Made by a program: the position numbers and the translations under genes. From Janthinobacterium sp. GW458P (GTDB lineage Bacteria > Pseudomonadota > Gammaproteobacteria > Burkholderiales > Burkholderiaceae_D), in contig NZ_NEGZ01000009.1 in the NCBI RefSeq assembly GCF_002127585.1, forward strand, positions 49,307 to 113,306: a stretch of DNA of 64,000 nucleotides. The letters run 5' to 3'. Under the pieces are notes generated by a model that saw nothing but the letters and a program-made list of their open reading frames with translations, was not told where the DNA came from and made no database searches. Within the stretch, counting starts at the first letter, position 1. Every line of letters starts with the position of its first letter. Below are positions 1 through 9,622 of this stretch, in pieces.

Positions 1-242
1 TCTACTCGTACGGCAGTGGCTGGAACATGGCGGCGTTGATCGCCTTTGTCATCGCCGTGCTGCCGAATATCCCGGGCTTTTTGAACGCAGCCTTTCCCAC
101 GGCGTTTCCCGGCGTGGGCGAAGGCTTCAAAGCCGTCTACACCTATGCCTGGTTCGTGGGCGTGGCCATCGCCGCGGTCGTTTACGGCGTCATGATGAAG
201 GGCAAAGTGGTGGCGCACGCGCAGCAGGCGCCGCAGTCCTGA
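1..242 (+). CDS. NCS1-family nucleobase/hydantoin transporter, C-terminal fragment
   Basis: Only the last 79 residues are present; the reading frame enters from the left edge at base 3 and ends with TGA at 240-242. The visible part has the YGSGWNMAA start of a helix, the segment ending NIPGFLNAAFP and a final membrane helix before a short hydrophilic tail. This matches the C-terminus of cytosine/purine/uracil/allantoin permeases of the NCS1 family, which import nucleobases or hydantoins with a cation. It lies 21 bases before the dihydropyrimidinase gene on the same strand, so it probably brings in that enzyme's substrate or its precursor. The specific substrate cannot be told from the tail. 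Confidence 0.8.
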   Translation, partial: YSYGSGWNMAALIAFVIAVLPNIPGFLNAAFPTAFPGVGEGFKAVYTYAWFVGVAIAAVVYGVMMKGKVVAHAQQAPQS

Positions 243-1655
<1,413 letters not shown>

Positions 1656-1670
1656 ATTCAGGAGACAATA

Positions 1671-2906
1671 ATGGATGATCTACGCATCAATGGCGAACGG
1701 TTGTGGGCGGCCCTGATGGAACTGGCGCGTATCGGCGCGACGGCGAAGGGCGGCGTCAAGCGCCTGGCCCTGACGGACCTCGACAAGGAAGGCCGCGACC
1801 TGGTGGTGCGCTGGGGCAGGGAGGCGGGCATGAGCATCACGATCGACCAGATCGGCAATGTCTTCATGCGCCGCGACGGCACCGACAATACCTTGCCGCC
1901 CGTGATGACGGGCAGCCACATCGATACGCAGCCCACGGGCGGCAAGTTCGACGGCAATTACGGCGTGCTGGCGGGCCTGGAAGTGGTACGCACCCTGAAC
2001 GATCTGAAGATCAAGACGCGATCGCCGATCGAGGTGGCCTTCTGGACCAACGAGGAAGGTTCGCGCTTCGTGCCGGTGATGATGGGCTCGGGCGTATTTT
2101 GCGGCGCCTTCTCGCTCGAGACGGCGTATGCAGCCAAGGACACGGAAGGCAAGACCGTGGGCGAGGAGCTGGCGCGCATCGGATACAAGGGTGAGCAGGT
2201 GCCGGGCGACCATCCCATCGGCGCCTATTTTGAAACGCATATCGAGCAGGGACCCGTGCTGGAAGACGCCGATAAAATCATCGGCGTGGTGCCGGCCGTG
2301 ATGGGCCTGTCGTGGTACGACTGCGTGGTGACGGGCATGGAAGCGCATGCCGGTCCCACGCCCATGGGCTTGCGCAAGGATGCGCTGCAGGTGGCCACCA
2401 CCATCATGCAGGAAGTCGTCGCCATTGCCAACCGCTACCCGCCGTACGGGCGCGGCACGGTGGGTATGGTGCAGGTCTTCCCGAACAGCCGCAACGTGAT
2501 CCCCGGCGAGGTCAAGTTCAGCATCGACCTGCGCAACGTGAACGACGAACTGCTCAATACCATGCATGGCGAGATCACGGCTTTCATCGACGCCACGCGC
2601 GAAAAAACAGGCTTGGGAATTTCACTGGAAAGGGTGTCCTATTACCCGCCATGCCCGTTCCACCCCGACTGCGTGGGCGCCGTGCGCAATGCGACTGAAA
2701 AACTCGGCTACTCCGTGATGGACGTGGTGTCCGGCGCCGGCCACGACGCCATCTACGCTGCCAGGCTGGCGCCAGCCGGCATGATCTTCGTGCCGTGCAA
2801 GGACGGCATCAGCCACAATGAAATCGAAGATGCCAGGCCCGAGCACCTGGAAGCGGGCTGCAATGTGCTGCTGCATGCGATGCTGGAGCGGGCCGTGGTC
2901 GTTTAA
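1671..2906 (+). CDS. Zn-dependent N-carbamoyl amidohydrolase (hydantoinase/carbamoylase, M20 family)
   Basis: A 411-residue member of the hydantoinase/carbamoylase branch of M20 metallo-hydrolases. It has the metal-binding GSHIDTQPTGGKFDG, the NEEGSRF glutamate pair and the GSGAGHDA-like segment (VSGAGHDAIYAAR) near the C-terminus, as well as the dimerisation-domain signature FPNSRNVIPG. It begins 15 bases after the dihydropyrimidinase with a GGAGACAATA ribosome site, so the two are co-transcribed. In this context the likely reaction is hydrolysis of N-carbamoyl-beta-alanine to beta-alanine, CO2 and ammonia (beta-ureidopropionase). N-carbamoyl-L-amino acid hydrolase and allantoate amidohydrolase belong to the same family and cannot be excluded from sequence alone. 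Confidence 0.87.
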   Translation: MDDLRINGERLWAALMELARIGATAKGGVKRLALTDLDKEGRDLVVRWGREAGMSITIDQIGNVFMRRDGTDNTLPPVMTGSHIDTQPTGGKFDGNYGVLAGLEVVRTLNDLKIKTRSPIEVAFWTNEEGSRFVPVMMGSGVFCGAFSLETAYAAKDTEGKTVGEELARIGYKGEQVPGDHPIGAYFETHIEQGPVLEDADKIIGVVPAVMGLSWYDCVVTGMEAHAGPTPMGLRKDALQVATTIMQEVVAIANRYPPYGRGTVGMVQVFPNSRNVIPGEVKFSIDLRNVNDELLNTMHGEITAFIDATREKTGLGISLERVSYYPPCPFHPDCVGAVRNATEKLGYSVMDVVSGAGHDAIYAARLAPAGMIFVPCKDGISHNEIEDARPEHLEAGCNVLLHAMLERAVVV

Positions 2907-2909
2907 GCG

Positions 2910-4184
2910 TTACATTGCGCGTAGCAGCGCGATCAGCTGCGAGCTGCCAAACAGCAGCAGGCCGATGGCGCCGCCCACGATAGTGCCATTGATGCGGATG
3001 TATTGCAGATCCTTGCCGATCTGTAGTTCGATTTGGCGCGACATATCCTGTGGGTCCCAGTTCTTGACGGTGTCGCCGATGTGGCGCGTGAGGAACTGCG
3101 CAAAATCGGGGGCCATGGAGCGAGCCGCATCCTGCATCCGTTCATTGAGCGAGGCGCGCAACTGCGCGTTGTGCGCCAGCTCCCTGCCGATCCAGGCGCC
3201 CATGCCGGCGACTCGCGCATGCAGCACGGAGTCGCTGGATTCGAGATCGCGTTTCAGCCAGGAGCGCAATTGCTCCCACAGGCCGTACAGATACTGCGTC
3301 AGCAGCGTGTCATTCTGCAGCTGCGCGCGGATCGCTTCGCCCCGCGCGAGAAAGGCGGGATCGGTTTTCAGGCGCAAGACCAGCTGTTGCATGGCCTCGT
3401 CGACCTTGTGTCTGAGCTGGTGAGCGGGATCCTGGGCAATGCGGCGCAAGGTGGCGTCGAGGGCGCCGGCGATCAGTTCCGCGCCATGCTCCCCCAGCCA
3501 TGATGTCGGCAGGACCTTTTCCTTGCGTGGATGTTCCGTTTTGAGCCAGCTGATGATGCTGTCGGCAATCAGCTCGCGACTGTGCGGTTCGCGCATCACC
3601 GTCACCAGCTTGTCGATGATATCGTCGAGCAGGGCCTGGTGGCGTCCGTCGGCCGTCAGCGCTTCCAGCAACGCTGCTGCCGATTGCGACAGGTCTACCT
3701 TGTCGAGCGCCGCGTCGAACGCCTTTTTCATGAAGGGCCGTATGCGCTCGTCGTCCGTCATGTCCAGAGCTGTACCCAGCAGCTTTGTCAGGTAGCTGCC
3801 CAGCAGGCTGGTATTGGCCGGTGCCGTCAGCCATTCACCTATCATCCTGGCCGGATCGTGCTTCTCGATCAGGGCCAGCAGCGATGCCGTATCGAGGAAC
3901 TTGTCCCGGACGAAGGTGGCCAGATTGACGGCAATCCTGTCTTTTTCCCTGGGGATGATGTTCGTATGGCGTGAAATGAAGGGGATGGGAATTTTGCGGA
4001 ACAGGGCGGTGACGGCGAACCAGTCGGCCAGCGCGCCGACCATGGCCGCCTCCGACACCGCTTTCAATGCATCGACCAACAGGCTGCGCGGCAGGCAGGC
4101 CGTGACGACAAACAGGACGCTGGCGGCCAGCAGGAAGGACAGTGCCAGGCGCTTGCTGCGCCGTAGTTCGACGGCCTTGTCCAT
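2910..4184 (-). CDS. DUF445 family membrane-associated protein (YjiN-like)
   Basis: A 424-residue protein starting at ATG 4184; the open frame extends further upstream, but that part overlaps the preceding gene in another frame and looks spurious. The N-terminus carries a hydrophobic helix (LALSFLLAASVLFVVTACLP), followed by the AMVGALADWFAVTALFR motif and PFISRHTNIIP that define DUF445, a long helical middle, and a second membrane helix (GTIVGGAIGLLLFGSSQLI) at the C-terminus. Size and layout match E. coli YjiN. The function of the family is not established. It begins 5 bases after the stop of the UraD-AllC gene, so the two probably share a transcript, and its stop is 3 bases from the convergent carbamoylase gene. 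Confidence 0.85.
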   Translation of the reverse strand: MDKAVELRRSKRLALSFLLAASVLFVVTACLPRSLLVDALKAVSEAAMVGALADWFAVTALFRKIPIPFISRHTNIIPREKDRIAVNLATFVRDKFLDTASLLALIEKHDPARMIGEWLTAPANTSLLGSYLTKLLGTALDMTDDERIRPFMKKAFDAALDKVDLSQSAAALLEALTADGRHQALLDDIIDKLVTVMREPHSRELIADSIISWLKTEHPRKEKVLPTSWLGEHGAELIAGALDATLRRIAQDPAHQLRHKVDEAMQQLVLRLKTDPAFLARGEAIRAQLQNDTLLTQYLYGLWEQLRSWLKRDLESSDSVLHARVAGMGAWIGRELAHNAQLRASLNERMQDAARSMAPDFAQFLTRHIGDTVKNWDPQDMSRQIELQIGKDLQYIRINGTIVGGAIGLLLFGSSQLIALLRAM

Positions 4185-4189
4185 GGCGC

Positions 4190-5953
4190 TCAAGCCAGCG
4201 CGGGCTTGGCTTGGAAGTTGCGCAGGAACGCCAGCAGCGCCTGCGCCGCGATATCGGCGTCGTCGGCCGTCATGGTTTCCAGCGGGTTGTGGCTGATACC
4301 GCCATTGCCGCAGCGGGTAAACAGCATCGCCACGTCGGTGATGGCGGCCATGGCCATGGCGTCGTGGCCGGCGCCCGACAGCAGCGCATACGGTGCGATG
4401 CCGACGGATTCCACGGCTTGCGCCAGCTGCGCCATCAACCATGGCGCGCATGGCGCCGCGCGCGCCGACAGCAGCAGTTCCAGCTGGTAGTCGATCTGGC
4501 GCCGCGCGCAGACGGCGGCGATGCCATCGAGAATATCGTCGACGGCAGCCTGGCGTACCGCATCGCTGGCCGCGCGGATGTCGAGCGACAGCGTGCAGGC
4601 ACCGGCGATCACGTTGACGGAGCCGTTGGGCACGTTCAGTTGGCCCACTGTGCCTACCAGTGCCTCGCCCTGGCTGCAACGCTGCTCCACCAGAAGGATG
4701 ATTTCGGCCGCCGCGCTGGCCGCATCCTTGCGCATGCTCATGGGCGTGGTGCCCGCATGGCTGGCCACGCCACGAAGATTGACCAGGTAGCGCGAGCTGC
4801 CGGCGATCGCCGTGACGATGCCCAGCGGCAGGTCGCGCTCCAGCAGCACCGGGCCCTGTTCGATATGCACCTCCACATAGCCAAGCAAGTCGCTGGCATC
4901 GCGCGCGATGGCGCTGATGGCCGCCGCTTCGTGGCCGGCAGCGGCCAGCGCCTCGCGCATGCTCACGCCGTCCGCATCACGCTGTTCCAGCAGCGACAGG
5001 TCGAACTTGCCCGTGACGGCCGTGCTGCCGAGGAAGGTGCTCTTGAAGCGCACGCCTTCCTCCTCGGCGAAGCCGACGACCTCGAAATGAAACGGCAGCT
5101 TTTCGCCCCGTTCGTGCAGGTGGCGCACGACGGCGATCGGCAGCACGATGCCCAGGCGGCCATCGTACTTGCCGCCGTTGCGCACGGTGTCGTAGTGCGA
5201 TCCCGTCATCAGGGTTTTGGCGCCGGAATTGTCGGACAGATAGCGGCCGACGACATTGCCGACGGCGTCGATCTCCACCTGCATGCCTGCGTCCCGCATC
5301 CAGTCGGCAAGCTGCGCCGCCGTTTTGCGGTGCGCCGGCGTCAGGTAGGCGCAGGTCAGGTTGTAATCGCTGTCGCTCCAGCCGGCCAGGGTTTCCGCCT
5401 GCTGCATGATGGCTGGGCCAAACTCCAGGCGTACGTCGAACAGCTCGTTCAGGCGCAGTTCGGCGATGCGCTTGATTTGCCGCAGCGACTCGGCCAGTTC
5501 GTCGGCGCGCCGGTTCTTCAGGCGCCGCGCAAACGTGGCGATGATGTCCTGCCGCGTCAAGCCTTCACCGGTCGGCCCTTTGACGGCCAGGATGAAGGGA
5601 AAGCCGAACTTGGCGTTGTATTCGCTGTTGAGGTGTTGCAGGGTGGCAAATTCCTCGGGGCTGCACAGGTTCAGGCCGGACTTGGCCTGTTCGCGCGTCG
5701 ATTCCGCCGTCAGCTGGCCTGCGATGGCGGCCTTGCCGGCCAGTTCAGGGTGGGCGCGGATCAGGCCCAGCTGCTCTTCGGGCGAGGCTTGCGCCAGCAC
5801 GCGCTGCAGCGCCGTCTTGAGGGCCGTCAGGCTGGCAAACGGCCGGGCGGCAGCCGCGCGCAGGGGTATCCAGGGCGAGTGTTCGTAGATGCCATGCAAG
5901 TGCGCGATAAAATCGGCCTGGCTGCCGGCGTTCAGGTCTGAAAGGGTGGTCAT
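4190..5953 (-). CDS. Bifunctional OHCU decarboxylase / allantoate amidohydrolase fusion
   Basis: One 587-residue frame carries two purine-catabolic enzymes. Residues 1 to about 172 are 2-oxo-4-hydroxy-4-carboxy-5-ureidoimidazoline decarboxylase (UraD): the catalytic histidine is in RAHPELAGKA (H68), followed by SGLNLCSPEEF and NSEYNAKFGFPFILAVKG. From about residue 180 on it is an M20 allantoate amidohydrolase with GSHYDTV (H253), KYDGRLG (D264), FAEEEGVRF and a C-terminal GAGHDAMAM. UraD makes S-allantoin from OHCU, and AllC opens allantoate to ureidoglycolate and ammonia. The start at 5953 was chosen because it begins MTTLSDLNAG with a GGAAAA site upstream; a longer frame to 6004 has no decarboxylase homology. 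Allantoinase, the enzyme needed between the two steps, is not part of the fusion. Confidence 0.9.
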   Translation of the reverse strand: MTTLSDLNAGSQADFIAHLHGIYEHSPWIPLRAAAARPFASLTALKTALQRVLAQASPEEQLGLIRAHPELAGKAAIAGQLTAESTREQAKSGLNLCSPEEFATLQHLNSEYNAKFGFPFILAVKGPTGEGLTRQDIIATFARRLKNRRADELAESLRQIKRIAELRLNELFDVRLEFGPAIMQQAETLAGWSDSDYNLTCAYLTPAHRKTAAQLADWMRDAGMQVEIDAVGNVVGRYLSDNSGAKTLMTGSHYDTVRNGGKYDGRLGIVLPIAVVRHLHERGEKLPFHFEVVGFAEEEGVRFKSTFLGSTAVTGKFDLSLLEQRDADGVSMREALAAAGHEAAAISAIARDASDLLGYVEVHIEQGPVLLERDLPLGIVTAIAGSSRYLVNLRGVASHAGTTPMSMRKDAASAAAEIILLVEQRCSQGEALVGTVGQLNVPNGSVNVIAGACTLSLDIRAASDAVRQAAVDDILDGIAAVCARRQIDYQLELLLSARAAPCAPWLMAQLAQAVESVGIAPYALLSGAGHDAMAMAAITDVAMLFTRCGNGGISHNPLETMTADDADIAAQALLAFLRNFQAKPALA

Positions 5954-6026
5954 GGTTTTCCGATCATGCAAGCGGTGATGATAGCGCCCTGTTCCGGCAT
6001 CCATTATATGCGCGCGCTGATAGCGG

Positions 6027-6965
6027 CTATCGCTGCACCAGCGCCTTGGCGGCCGCGCTGACCTGGTCGCGCAGCCATTTGTGTTCGGGCGCCTGGTGCA
6101 CGCGCTGGTGCCACAGCTGGTAAAAACGCATTGGCGGGAATTTCAGGGGGACGGTGTACGTTTTCAGCGGCAGGGTCTTTTCATAGAAGCGCATGAATTG
6201 CCGCCCCGTCGTCAGTACCAGGTCCGTCTGCGTCAGCATGTAGGGAATCAGGCCGAAATACGCCGATTCCACCACCACGTTGCGCTGCAGGTTCTGCCGC
6301 TCGAGGAAGGAGTCGATCACGCCGTGGTAGCCGGGCATCATCTGCGACGGCGCCACATGGGGCAGGCTCAGATAATCGTCGAGGGTCATGGCATCGCTGG
6401 CCGTGCGGCGGGCATAGGCGTTTTCCGCATGCATGGCGCAGATGATGGGGTCTTCGAACAGCTTCGAGATGTGCAGATGGGCGGGCGGCTCGTCCCAGTT
6501 GGCGATCACCAGGTCCAGGCCGCCGTCGGAGAGCTGGCGGATATGGTCGATGCCCGGCCCCAGGCTATGCAGCACGACGCGGCTTTTCGGCGAACCGCGG
6601 CGCAGCAAGGCCACGACGTTGGGCAGGAACTGGCTGTCCAGGTAATCGGGCGCGGCGATATGGAAGGTGCGCGCTTCTTCCTGCGCCACGAACGGCGTCT
6701 TCTTGACGAACAGGCTTTCCGTCTGGTCGAGGATGCGCTTGGCCGGATTGAGCAGGCTTTCGCCGTGCTGGGTCGGCACCATGCCGCGCGCGCCGCGCAC
6801 CAGCAGCGGGTCGCCCGTCAATTCGCGCAGCTTGCGCAGGGAGGCGGAAATCGACGGCTGCGGCTGATTGAGTTTGAGCGCCACGCGCGAGACATTCTTT
6901 TCCACCAGCAGCAGGTAAAGGATGCGGATCAGGTGCAGGTCGAGGTGTTGCGGCAGGCTGGACAT
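6027..6965 (-). CDS. LysR-family transcriptional regulator of the purine cluster
   Basis: A 312-residue regulator with an N-terminal winged helix-turn-helix (roughly residues 8-66, with the NVSRVALKLNQPQPSISASL recognition region) and a substrate-binding-like effector domain from about residue 95. It is transcribed divergently from puuD, with 131 bases between the two starts, and it lies just upstream of the UraD-AllC gene on the same strand with about 70 bases between them. The position makes it the probable activator or repressor of uric-acid breakdown, with urate or an intermediate as a plausible effector. The effector is inferred from context only. A dyad that could be its binding site is at 6991-7007. 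Confidence 0.87.
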   Translation of the reverse strand: MSSLPQHLDLHLIRILYLLLVEKNVSRVALKLNQPQPSISASLRKLRELTGDPLLVRGARGMVPTQHGESLLNPAKRILDQTESLFVKKTPFVAQEEARTFHIAAPDYLDSQFLPNVVALLRRGSPKSRVVLHSLGPGIDHIRQLSDGGLDLVIANWDEPPAHLHISKLFEDPIICAMHAENAYARRTASDAMTLDDYLSLPHVAPSQMMPGYHGVIDSFLERQNLQRNVVVESAYFGLIPYMLTQTDLVLTTGRQFMRFYEKTLPLKTYTVPLKFPPMRFYQLWHQRVHQAPEHKWLRDQVSAAAKALVQR

Positions 6966-6990
6966 GTGGCGGCGGCTTTGTTGTATATCA

Positions 6991-7007
6991 ATTTGAATAT
7001 GTCAAAT
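6991..7007. promoter_or_regulatory. LysR-type operator candidate (ATTTGA-N5-TCAAAT)
   Basis: A perfect inverted repeat with 6-base arms and a 5-base centre fits the T-N11-A form bound by LysR regulators. It is flanked by a further GTAT/ATAC pair. It lies 26 bases from the LysR start and 90 bases from the puuD start, the usual place for divergent control. Confidence 0.5.
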
Positions 7008-7096
7008 ATACGATAGTTTTCATGTGGCGGGCGGCAAATCCGTTTATCTTGTGTAGATTGGCATGAATATTGGTTCAGTCTGACTCAAGGAAATGT

Positions 7097-8329
7097 ATGG
7101 AAGTCTTCGCTTACCTGATCCCGTATGGCCTTGAATGGCTGAACCTGATCGTCCGCTGGTTGCACGTCATCACGGGCATCGCCTGGATCGGCGCTTCCTT
7201 TTATTTCGTCTGGCTCGACAATTCCATACGTCCGCCCGCACCCGGCTCCGAGCTGGCGAAGAAAGGCGTCTCGGGCGAACTGTGGGCCGTGCATGGCGGC
7301 GGCTTCTACAATCCGCAGAAATACCTGGTGGCGCCTGCCGAACTGCCGAAAGAGTTGCACTGGTTCAAGTGGGAAGCGTATTCCACCTGGCTGTCCGGTT
7401 TTGCGCTGCTGACCATCGCCTACTATTTCAATGCGCAGGCCATGATGATCGACAAGGCCGTGGCCGATATCAGCAGCGGCCAGGCCGTCGGCATCGGCAT
7501 CGCCACCCTCGTCATCGGCTGGACCGTGTACGACCTGCTGTGCCGCTCGAAGCTGGCGCAATATGAACTGTGGTTCGGCGTGACGGTGTTTGCGCTGATC
7601 GTCGGCGCCGCGTACGTGCTCACGCATTTGCTCAGCGGGCGCGCCGCCTACATCCACGTGGGCGCCATGATAGGCACCATCATGGTGGCCAATGTGCTGA
7701 TGCTGATCATTCCCGGCCAGCGCAAGATGGTCGAAGCCATGGCCGCCGGCAAGCTGCCCGATCCCGAACATGGCCTGAAAGCCAAGCAGCGCAGCGTGCA
7801 TAACAATTATTTTACGTTGCCCGTGCTGTTCATCATGATCAGCAACCACTACGCGATGACCTACCGCAACGACCATGCCTGGCTGGTGCTGGCGCTGATC
7901 ATGGCAGCCGGCGTCTTCATCCGCCACTTCTTCAACCTGCGTCACAAGGGCCGTGTCGAGTGGCGCTATCCGGCCCTCGGCGTGGCCCTGCTGGTGGGCG
8001 TGGCCGTGGCCATCGCGCCCAAGGCACCCGTGGTCGCGGCGACCGCGCCGGCGGTGGACCCGGCAGCGCAATTCGTGGCCGTGCATGCCATCATCGCCCA
8101 GCGCTGCGCCACCTGCCATTCGGCACAGCCAACGCAAGCGGGTTTCGCCACGGCGCCGGCCGGCATGATGCTGGATAATGAAACGGAGATTCGCCAGCAC
8201 GCGGCGCAAATCTACAAGCAGGCCATCGAATTGAAGGCCATGCCGATCGGGAACCTGACGAATATGACCGACGCCGAGCGCAGTGAACTGGGCGCCTGGC
8301 TGCAACAGACCATGCAAGGAGAGAAATGA
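7097..8329 (+). CDS. puuD: Membrane urate hydroxylase with C-terminal cytochrome c domain
   Basis: PuuD-type urate oxidase: it converts urate to 5-hydroxyisourate and passes electrons to the respiratory chain rather than making hydrogen peroxide. The 410-residue protein has an N-terminal multi-helix membrane region beginning with YLIPYGLEWLNLIVRWLHVI, the GELWAVHGGGFYNPQKY segment typical of the family, about eight predicted membrane helices to about residue 315, and a periplasmic cytochrome c domain. The haem site is CATCH (residues 337-341), with the likely axial methionine in KAMPIGN (M382). The start at 7097 has an AAGGA site 6 bases upstream; the in-frame upstream codon at 7070 does not. 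The stop overlaps the M20 gene by 4 bases (ATGA). Confidence 0.92.
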   Translation: MEVFAYLIPYGLEWLNLIVRWLHVITGIAWIGASFYFVWLDNSIRPPAPGSELAKKGVSGELWAVHGGGFYNPQKYLVAPAELPKELHWFKWEAYSTWLSGFALLTIAYYFNAQAMMIDKAVADISSGQAVGIGIATLVIGWTVYDLLCRSKLAQYELWFGVTVFALIVGAAYVLTHLLSGRAAYIHVGAMIGTIMVANVLMLIIPGQRKMVEAMAAGKLPDPEHGLKAKQRSVHNNYFTLPVLFIMISNHYAMTYRNDHAWLVLALIMAAGVFIRHFFNLRHKGRVEWRYPALGVALLVGVAVAIAPKAPVVAATAPAVDPAAQFVAVHAIIAQRCATCHSAQPTQAGFATAPAGMMLDNETEIRQHAAQIYKQAIELKAMPIGNLTNMTDAERSELGAWLQQTMQGEK

Positions 8330-9558
8330 CTACGCAAGCGGAAAAAATCACGGCCTGGATCGATGACCACTTCGATGAGGAGGTCGCCTTTTTACAGCAG
8401 GTGGTGCAGCAGCCGACGGATACGCCGCCCGGCAACAACGCGCCCCATGCGGAGCTGGTCGCGCAACTGCTGCAGGCGTATGGCTGGAACGCCGAACAGC
8501 ATGCCGTGCCAGCGGACCAGGTCGAAGCGTACGGCATGCAGAGCATCACCAACCTGATCGTGCGCCGGCCGTATGCGGCAGGCGGACCGACGGTGGCCCT
8601 GAATGCGCATGGCGACGTGGTGCCGCCCGGCGACAACTGGACGTATCCGCCATACGGCGGCCAGATCGACGGCGGCTATATCTACGGCCGCGCGACGGCC
8701 GTGTCGAAAGGCGATTTCGCCACCTATGTGTTTGCCGCGCGCGCCCTCGAAGCGCTGGGCATACCCCTGAAGGGGCAGCTGGAACTGCATTTTACCTACG
8801 ACGAGGAATTCGGCGGCTTGCTGGGGCCGGGCTGGCTGCTGGAACAGCAGCTGACGAAGCCCGATTTCGTCATCGCCGCCGGTTTCAGCTACGGCATCGT
8901 CACGGCGCACAACGCCTGCCTGCAGCTGGAGATCACCGTGCACGGCAAGGCGGGACATGGCTCCATGCCGGAAACGGGCCACGATGCGCTGCAGGCGGCC
9001 AACAAGATCCTTAACGCCATTTACGGCCAGTTGCCGGAACTGAAGAAGATCAAATCGAAAGTTGCCGGCATCGACTCGCCCACCATGCTGGTGGGCCGCA
9101 TCGACGGCGGCACGAATACGAATGTGGTGCCGGGCAAGGTCGTCATGAAGATGGACCGCCGCATGATCCCGGAGGAAGATCCGGTGGCGGTGGAAGCGCA
9201 GGTACGCGCGCTGATCGAAGACGCCGTGCGGGGCGAGCCCGGCATCCGCATCGAGATCCGCCGCCTGCTGCTGTCGCATGCGCTGCGGCCCTTGCCCGGT
9301 TCCGAGCAGCTGGTCGGCAGCCTGCAAAAGAATGCGCAAGCCATCCTCGGCGAGACGATACCCGCCGTCGGCACGCCCCTGTATGCCGATGCGCGCCTGT
9401 ATGGCGAGCGGGGCATCCCCGCCGTGCTGTATGGCGCCGGCCCGCGCACGGTGCCCGAGTCGAACGCGAAGAAGGCCGACGAGCGCCTGGCGCTCGATGA
9501 TTTGCGCAAGGCCAGCAAGATCGTCGCCCTGACCCTGCTCGACTTCCTGGCCGGCTGA
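8326..9558 (+). CDS. M20 family metallo-hydrolase (ArgE/DapE type)
   Basis: A 410-residue zinc hydrolase of the ArgE/DapE/ACY1 group. Visible metal-site motifs are NAHGDVVPPGDNW, GRATAVSKGD and TYDEEFGG; the lid-domain segment GKAGHGSMPETGHDAL follows. The start overlaps the puuD stop by 4 bases, so it is translated with puuD and belongs to the purine-degradation operon. The M20 family removes acyl, carbamoyl or amino-acid groups from amides. This branch is distinct from the hydantoinase/carbamoylase branch seen at 1671 and in the UraD fusion. A role on a late ureide such as ureidoglycolate or on an N-acyl purine product is inference from position only. Confidence 0.8.
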   Translation: MTTQAEKITAWIDDHFDEEVAFLQQVVQQPTDTPPGNNAPHAELVAQLLQAYGWNAEQHAVPADQVEAYGMQSITNLIVRRPYAAGGPTVALNAHGDVVPPGDNWTYPPYGGQIDGGYIYGRATAVSKGDFATYVFAARALEALGIPLKGQLELHFTYDEEFGGLLGPGWLLEQQLTKPDFVIAAGFSYGIVTAHNACLQLEITVHGKAGHGSMPETGHDALQAANKILNAIYGQLPELKKIKSKVAGIDSPTMLVGRIDGGTNTNVVPGKVVMKMDRRMIPEEDPVAVEAQVRALIEDAVRGEPGIRIEIRRLLLSHALRPLPGSEQLVGSLQKNAQAILGETIPAVGTPLYADARLYGERGIPAVLYGAGPRTVPESNAKKADERLALDDLRKASKIVALTLLDFLAG

Positions 9559-9622
9559 CAGGGCGGCGACCATGCCGCTGGCATCCGGTAAGATGCATGC
9601 CTGGGAAATCGGGGGAGGCAGC

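Noticed and set aside
4185..4679. N-terminal extension of the DUF445 protein to 4679
   Set aside because: That part overlaps the UraD-AllC gene in another frame and has Arg/Gly-rich shadow composition; the family start MDKAVELRRSKRLA is at 4184.
7059..7074. Sigma-54-like TGGCAT-N5-TTGGT upstream of puuD
   Set aside because: The nearly invariant GC at -12 is GG here, so it fails the key requirement, and the predicted start would leave almost no leader.
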